DNA from: Chytridium lagenaria
Taxonomy: Eukaryota; Chytridiomycota; Chytridiomycetes; Chytridiales; Chytridiaceae
Assembly (NCBI GenBank): GCA_025449115.1
Contig: JAHLKC010000116.1
Coordinates: 1-64,000, forward strand
Length of the DNA stretch: 64,000 bases
Direction of reading: 5' to 3'
The translations under genes and the position numbers were made by a program. The notes under the pieces are model-generated. The model saw nothing but the letters and a program-made list of their open reading frames with translations, made no database searches and had not been told where the DNA came from. Below are positions 46,790 through 64,000 of this stretch, piece after piece (the first letter of the stretch is position 1; every line of letters starts with the position of its first letter).

Positions 46790-49099
46790 TCAAAACCCTT
46801 GAAAACACGTCTCATAAGCCGGTACCTCCCCCTCTGCAATGCTATATTTGAACTCCTCAACCTTTTCATCTTCCTCATCCTGATCACCATCATCCATCTC
46901 CTCATCTACATCCATATCCCCCTCGACCTCCCCAACTCTCTCCCAAACACTTTCAAGCGGCACCGCAAGACAAGGCACAGGCTTATCAACCTCCTCTCCA
47001 TCCAGTCCATCATCCTCCATATCTAGCAACTCGTCGTGGAGACGGGGCCAACTGAACCGTGATTTGGAGTATGGGAATGGACGGGAACTTCCAGGTGTTT
47101 CGTTCCGAGAGGCCTTTTATGTTGAACGTCAGAAAATGTATAAGAGTCGTGGAAGGAAGGTTGCGAGAAAGAGAAAGCGTACAAGGGATGAGAAATGGTT
47201 GTAAGGGAAAAGAAATGCGGTCATACCTTGACGTTAATGTCATCCCAAAACGCAACCATAAATGTGACGCGTCGGTCATCGTTGTTGGGCCAGAAACCCC
47301 GTCCAGGGACAACACCTGAAAAAGATAAATTATGAGGAAATGAAAAAAGATGAAAGCGATCATAAGGGGAGGAGGGAAAAATAAAAGGAAGAAAGAAACA
47401 AGAAAAGAAAACAGAACTTAGAAAGCGTTGAGAGCAAAAAAGCTTTCAAAATGGGTGGCGCCTGGGACTAAATGTAACGAGAAAGAAAAGGTATTGTGGC
47501 AAAGGTGGGAGTTTTTTTCTCACCATGCAAAACCTTCCCATCAAACACTGCAAACCGGTTCAACCTCGGCGCAACCATCCACCCCCTCGTGGCAAGTCCA
47601 TCCCCAATCCTCTGATTCGTCACAACAGTCGGCCCACCCAGTCCCTCAACCTCCGTTAGATACAACACCGAACTCACAATAGGATGATGTGGTTTCCCTC
47701 CCTCAACCCTTTCCCTTCCTTCATCATCACTATCAAAATGAAACTGATGGCCATCTGCGTGAGGCCTACAATGTGCCCACCATTCAGCGTACTTAGCTTC
47801 AGCAGCGGCGGGAAAGAGCGAGATCGCGTTGGCGTGGAGTTGATGGATGATTTGGTCAAGAGCGGTTTTGGGCGGGGTGTGGAGCGGGTGAATGTAGGAG
47901 AAGTAAGGGATGCCAATTCCGTATCGATGTTCCGACCAGAAGGGTGATCGTGGGGAGAATGTTTTCCGCATATGATGAAGAGCAGCTGGTGGAAGAGCGC
48001 GATCGAGTGCTTTAATAAATGGTATATCGGGACGGTATGGGCCTTGGTTTTGAGGGGTAACAGGAGACCGATGAATAGGGTATCGGAGAACATGATCAGA
48101 GAGGCGTTGGAGGTAGTTTCGGTGGGATAGGTAAGGCGTTGCTTCATCTGAACGACCTTCTTGACAGAGGTAGAGAATGAGATTATCAGAGGCTTGACGA
48201 CCGTATTCAAGTTCACGTTGAAAAGTTGGGGTATTAATCATATCCTCGAGTTCCTCTAATTCTTCTTGTGGATTACTTTCGTCTTCCACATCCTCGCCCA
48301 ATTCTTCCGTGTCCTCATCTATTTCCGTGTTAAATCCAGCCTGCCCCCTTTTCTCCACCTCTTCTCTCAACGCATCAACACCTTGAACAATCTCCACTAA
48401 ATCTATGTAAGCCTCCACGGCTTTCCTTAACTCCCCTTCAACTTCCCCAATCTCCTCCCGTCGTTCGGCCAAAACCCTTAACGTTTTCGCCAACAATCCA
48501 CGTCCCTCAACGCTCGTCGGAAACGCTCCAATTCCCTCCCACAATAACACTAGCGTACAATCAAACTCGCCATTCCGGAAGGCTATACGAGCAAGTGCGA
48601 CGTGGACCTGACAGTAGAGAAAGAAGGGATTTTCGGGGACCGGTTCTGATTGCGTTTCGGGACAGACGGGTGCGGACTTTGCTTCGCCCTCTTCTTTCAC
48701 TTCTTCGTCTGGGATTTGAGAAAGAAGCGTCCGAATGCTGAACGCATCTGTGCGAGTTCCAGTTGGGAGTTTCTTGAGGAGTCGAGGATACGGAAACTTG
48801 AGTTTTGAGAGCGTTATGAGAGCGGCGTGAAGGTGTTGAATGGTCAAAGTGAGATGTTTAAGAGATTCTGCGGAGCTGTGATGAAGTTCTTCAGATTGAG
48901 TGAGATGGGATGTAGCGAGGGTGTAAGAATCAGAGGCTTGATCGATAAGTTGCGTGAGCCAGCGAGCTTTACTTTTGATGCGGATCATGATTGCTGCGAT
49001 GAGAATCGGGTTTGGATGGTGTGAGTTATGAGGACTACTTTTTTTTCTTGCTGTAAAGAAGGGACTTTTTTTTTCATCCTTGTCCGACAACTTTGACAC
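46790..49099 (-). CDS. 2-oxoglutarate/Fe(II) oxygenase with helical N-terminus
   Basis: The first exon is a clean frame of more than 520 codons from MSKLSDKDEKKSPF. Residues about 60-330 are helical and TPR-like in character (LKHLTLTIQHLHAALITLSK, CQVHVALARIAFRNGEFDCT), with an acidic stretch near 265-285. The C-terminal half carries an iron-binding triad: His454 and Asp456 in GHQFHFDSDDEG, distal His525 in FDGKVLHG, plus the 2OG Arg region after an intron (VVPGRGFWPNNDDRRVTFMV; donor at about 47523, acceptor near 47320). A last exon reads RFSWPRLHDELLDMEDDG with an acidic tail ending at 46790. This is the HxD...H...R pattern of prolyl-hydroxylase-like enzymes. I do not recognise the subfamily or substrate. 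No signal peptide or membrane segment seen. Confidence 0.75.
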
Positions 49100-49387
49100 A
49101 ACGGACGCTGGACATGATGAACCTCAAAGAAATGAACGCGAACTCTTTAAGAGCCCTAATCACGTCGATCATCGAAAGTAATAATGTTAAAACCAACTCA
49201 TAATCATGCCCATGATGGGCCGTGCTGTTCCTTGCACACATTAAACTGTCTTAAGACATGGGTAGCTATCTCCATAAAGAACAAGTAGGTAGCCATTGAA
49301 TAACGTTGAAAAAAGTAGAGATGCAGGGTGCCCTTATTTACACGTACCAGACAACATTTGTCTCACTTCTTCCCTACAGCACTCTTC

Positions 49388-50998
49388 TTAACCTTCCTCT
49401 CCGATACCGCTACATGATTCGGCGTCCAAGGCCCCAATGAATCCTTTGCATAAAAGTCCATCGGGTACACCGTCACTTTCTGCCTCCTTCACCTCCCCAA
49501 ACTCACCCATACCCCCATCCCCAATCCAAGGCGCTTCCACCTTCTTCAAGGCAACTACGGCTTCATAAGGCGACAAAAGCGGCTTCCCAAAAGTGTGTCC
49601 CCAATCAATCGACAATCTCGGACAACTCATCTGAACCCATACATCAACGGCTTCACCGAACATGTCTAATTTAGGGGATGTGATTTCGGAAAGGAGGACG
49701 GTGAGAGAGGTGCGGTTGGAGTCGGCTAACTGGGTGCGGAGGAAATCGTAGACTTTGGGGGAACCTTGACGGCCCAGTGTGCCAATAATCAGACCGAACC
49801 GCGTGGCGGTCGAGCCGAATGTAATGGCTTCGGAGCGGAGACGACGCATCGTGCCATGGTTGTAACGTTCTCGTGTAAAGACTTTAGGATAAGGATCGTA
49901 CCGGAACGTCTTTAGGGTAGGGTTTGCAATCATGATGGATTCAAGATGAAATCGTCCATCCCCCAAATAAAGCAGCACAGGTTCGTTTTTATCGTCATCC
50001 TTAGAAACGACTGACGACGGTGGACGTTGCGCAAGTATCGCTTCTACTGTTTGTGAGAGATCGGGCGGTACAACCAAGGACTTCACCAGGAGATAGGGGT
50101 TTTGCTTGGGGACCGTGACGAGAAAATCTTTTTCGAGATCTTGTTTGGCGACGTGAAGTGAGGCGACGAACTGGATGGTGGCGACAATGATGAGTCTTTG
50201 GCCTGGTTCGAAATTGAAACGGACTGTATCGACGAAATGCTGGACGTCGATGCCAATGTCTACAAAGACGTACATGGTCTTTATGGATGTAACGTCAACG
50301 GGAACTATGAAATATCTAAGTCTTCCCGCTAAACCCGCTTAGGGCTTGAGATTCTTACCTAAGCATGAATGGCCGTAATGAACCATGAAATCACAGCCTA
50401 GAGCCTTTGCAGTAAAATCATCAATACAGCATGCTCCGTATGTGACGTCTCCCATTACAACAGTCTCGACATGGCCAAACCTTTTGTATATATGCAGTCA
50501 GAAAATGAACAGAAAAAAATAATGCGTTCACTTACGTTTCCAAAATGTCCGCTATAGCCAGCGAATACATCAACAATCCTTCCGGGAACTGCAATGCAAC
50601 TATTTCAATAGTTTCAGAAAGCAGAGAAACGAAACCAAACAACGAGAACGGTACCCACCATTTGTCGCATTGTTTTTCCGAACCTGCCATAGCGTCTTAT
50701 GAATTTCAAAGTTGTAGTTTACGGGGAGCTTCGAGTAGGGATTCAGCTATGATCACCTTTCACAGTATACATACATGTGCAATCGCTTTGTTAAGTTCTT
50801 CGTTCGTCAAAATATCATCCGGAATCTGGTTTGCGATACGAGGAGGTTGTTTAACTGGAATAGTGGCTGCCAGAAAAGGAGAACAAGATGAGCTTCAGAT
50901 GCATATGGGAAGGCTAGGACTCGTGATGGCGACAAAAAAATAGAATGTTGACCTTTTACGACAACCCCTACGTCCTCGATGGATCCAGATGAAGGCAT
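49388..50998 (-). CDS. DPH1: Diphthamide synthase subunit Dph1
   Basis: With Dph2 forms the radical-SAM-like [4Fe-4S] enzyme that starts diphthamide synthesis by moving the 3-amino-3-carboxypropyl group of SAM to a His of eEF2. Starts [16 protein letters not shown] at 50998; further exons give [58 protein letters not shown], then [20 protein letters not shown] and [12 protein letters not shown]. The large last exon has [38 protein letters not shown] and [11 protein letters not shown]. The three cluster cysteines (GACC, HSC, SCPR) are all present. About five exons, in frame throughout. Stop at 49388. Confidence 0.95.
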
Positions 50999-51119
50999 GC
51001 TATTCCCTATCCGTTCCTCCTCTAATGCCTTTGCTCTCGCACCCCCACAAACCGCTTCCTGGCTGCATCTGTGCGTGATGGTGTGTCATTACTTTCAGAC
51101 ATGCTGGTCTTTTGCCTCT

Positions 51120-51151
<32 letters not shown>

Positions 51152-51484
51152 GGTTTTGGTTTTGGTGAGACAGCACCTTCGACTTATATGCTGAGGTAGC
51201 GGAACACATTGCTGGAGGATGCTGCTGCTTTTTAACCTTCAAGATCAGACGAGAGAGAATGTATGGTGAAAGCATGAAAAAAAAGATTTGAAAAACAGAT
51301 CTTTGCAGGTGTGTATGTGCGGTATGGGCTCTCAATGGAGACGGTGAGGGAATTTAAGAAACAAATATACAACAGCTTGAGCTTAGCGTGGAGATCGTCT
51401 CGAAGAATCCACTGAAAATGAAGAAAACCAATTATGCCCGTGCGGACGCTTCGTAAGCTCCAGTCAAAGAAAGGGAGAACATGC
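50999..51484. other. Short region between CMC1 and DPH1
   Basis: DPH1 5' flank and CMC1 3' flank on the same strand. A 29-T tract lies at 51123-51151. No gene seen. Confidence 0.5.
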
Positions 51485-52259
51485 TCATGCAGCAACACCC
51501 CTGCTCTTTCTCGCGGCAATCTTCTGTTTAAGCGCCTCTTCTCTCAAAATATCACGGTCAGTATCGGTAGTAAACTGAGCGAGACATGCGTTCATCTTCT
51601 TGTTAAGTTCGCGGCAGCTGAAGAATAGGGTGACAGTGCGGTGTTTGGAGCAATCAACAAATTCTATTTCAAAGTTTTGTTAAAGATATGGCATTAGAGA
51701 TAGACCAGAGGGATTGCGATGAACGAGAGAAAATGAGCAAGAGAATTGTAAGCACATTGTAACGTACCTCGGACAGCAGGTTCACATTTTTGCATGGCAG
51801 TCTTCTTGAGACGTTTTAAAATCACCTGTAATATCGTTTAAGTATGGGTAAGATATTTCTTTCTAAGGTCAATTCTGAATAAAAATGGTGTTAAAGAGCT
51901 AACGCGAGCTGGGCAGTGCCCACATCGGCTCTTGTTTGCTTAGGTGCTGCTAAACCATCGGTTTTAGCGGTGCCCGTCCGCCTAGCATTGAACTTCTCCA
52001 TCTACTGAAGCTATCCGTTTTCAACTCAAGTAATAATGACGGGGCATGACCAACAAAGTGAGGCAGAGTTTGTCGTTTTAAGAGATGCTTCCAAACCATA
52101 TGGATTGACAATGCATCGAGCTCTCCCTAACTCAACATGAAGACATTGCGACAGTAAAACTTCAATGTGCGTTTCCGCCCATAGCAAAGCATAACGCAGC
52201 GGAAAGGGTCGTCTCTAGCTCACCTCCTCCTCCTCGTTCGTGAGTGTTGTGATCTCCAT
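51485..52259 (-). CDS. CMC1: Cmc1, twin CX9C mitochondrial protein of COX assembly
   Basis: Small intermembrane-space protein needed for cytochrome c oxidase assembly, imported and oxidised by Mia40. Exon 1 (52259) is MEITTLTNEEEE followed by GTGAGC; exon 2 (about 51830-51775) is VILKRLKKTAMQKCEPAVR; exon 3 (about 51660-51485) is EFVDCSKHRTVTLFFSCREL and so on to RKSRGVAA. The two motifs are C-EPAVREFVD-C and C-RELNKKMNA-C, each with exactly nine residues between cysteines. Total about 90 residues. Intron 1 is long (about 390 bases) for such a small gene. Cmc1 rather than Cmc2 is favoured by the E-x-x-x-L-x-x-x-x-x-x-x-x-x-x-C start, but a paralogue is possible. Confidence 0.87.
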
Positions 52260-52676
52260 GCTGCGTCAACCGAAAAATAGAGAAAGATAGAAAGATGACA
52301 ACCTCAGGGAACGAGAACTATCCTGCGATGCTGTTGAGTCCTCATCTTCAACAGCAAATGCGTCCCGTTTACCCAAAAAAAAGCGCGTGTCTAAAGCGCA
52401 TGCGGAATAACCCACTCCATTATGGTTTGCCGGATTGGCGAATTGGCCCCCTTTTTACACAGATTGACGCTTCAAAAAGCACGTTCAAAGAAATCAAAAA
52501 AAACTGCCTTGTTGCCGAGGACAGGGATCGTTGTCGGCGCAACGACGCCCTATAATAAATATAACACTAATTATTCCATATCCTGCGGAGCTCTCCGACT
52601 TTCTTAGTGTTTAAGGGAAGGCCAGGGTTGTAGAAATTAGAAGAACCTCTCTCTGTTACTTAAAGATTACGTTGAC
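52260..52676. other. Divergent promoter region between CMC1 and the BEACH gene
   Basis: A 417-base stretch separating genes that point away from each other, so it should carry both promoters. No specific site could be assigned. Confidence 0.5.

Positions 52677-64000
<11,324 letters not shown>

Overview
The window is nuclear DNA of a fungus, most likely a zoosporic (flagellated) early-diverging lineage such as a chytrid or blastoclad. The genes are rich in introns with GT..AG borders, and the housekeeping proteins (Sec63, Spt5, PP2A, Lon/Pim1, Dpl1, Dph1, Cmc1, mL54) look fungal or generally opisthokont. A clear SPAG16/PF20 gene (central-pair apparatus of motile axonemes) and a probable CCDC92/CCDC74-type centriole/cilium protein point to an organism that still builds a flagellum. 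No rRNA, tRNA or CRISPR was found.

Layout. 1-1.4 kb: two decayed transposon pieces on the minus strand, a pogo/CENP-B-type DDE transposase fragment and a Ty3/gypsy integrase tail. 2.36-5.11 kb (+): SEC63. 5.9-10.07 kb (+): a Ras guanine-nucleotide exchange factor. 10-12.2 kb: gene-poor, AT-rich. 12.3-14.8 kb (+): CCDC92/74-like coiled-coil gene. 15.3-23.65 kb (-): two head-to-tail copies of SPT5 in a tandem duplication of about 3.8 kb; the downstream copy has the complete 3' end, the upstream copy lacks it. 24.2-27.2 kb (-): a spliced tyrosine-recombinase-like (Crypton-like) gene with an AT-hook. 27.3-28.3 kb: a possible small membrane-protein gene. 28.8-31.4 kb (+): SPAG16/PF20. 32.2-34.1 kb (+): PP2A catalytic subunit. 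34.9-35.1 kb (+): mitoribosomal mL54. 36.1-42.2 kb (+): mitochondrial Lon protease. 43.6-46.1 kb (+): sphingosine-1-phosphate lyase. 46.8-49.1 kb (-): a 2OG-Fe(II) oxygenase with a long helical N-terminus. 49.4-51.0 kb (-): DPH1. 51.5-52.3 kb (-): CMC1. 52.7 kb to the right edge (+): a giant BEACH-WD40 protein, cut by the window end.

The genes are independently transcribed and do not form a pathway. Several serve mitochondria (Lon, mL54, Cmc1) and membranes or traffic (Sec63, Dpl1, BEACH protein).

Two features affect any reading. First, many strongly conserved genes carry single-base frame breaks, nearly all deletions, while PP2A, Dph1 and Cmc1 are clean; indel errors in the assembly are the simplest cause. 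Second, introns are short in most genes, but in PP2A and Lon they are swollen by degenerate tandem repeats, T-tracts and G-tracts.

I found no convincing new multi-gene system. The strongest leads are the Crypton-like gene, the SPT5 tandem duplication with complementary lesions, the fungal CCDC92-like gene, and the repeat-filled introns.
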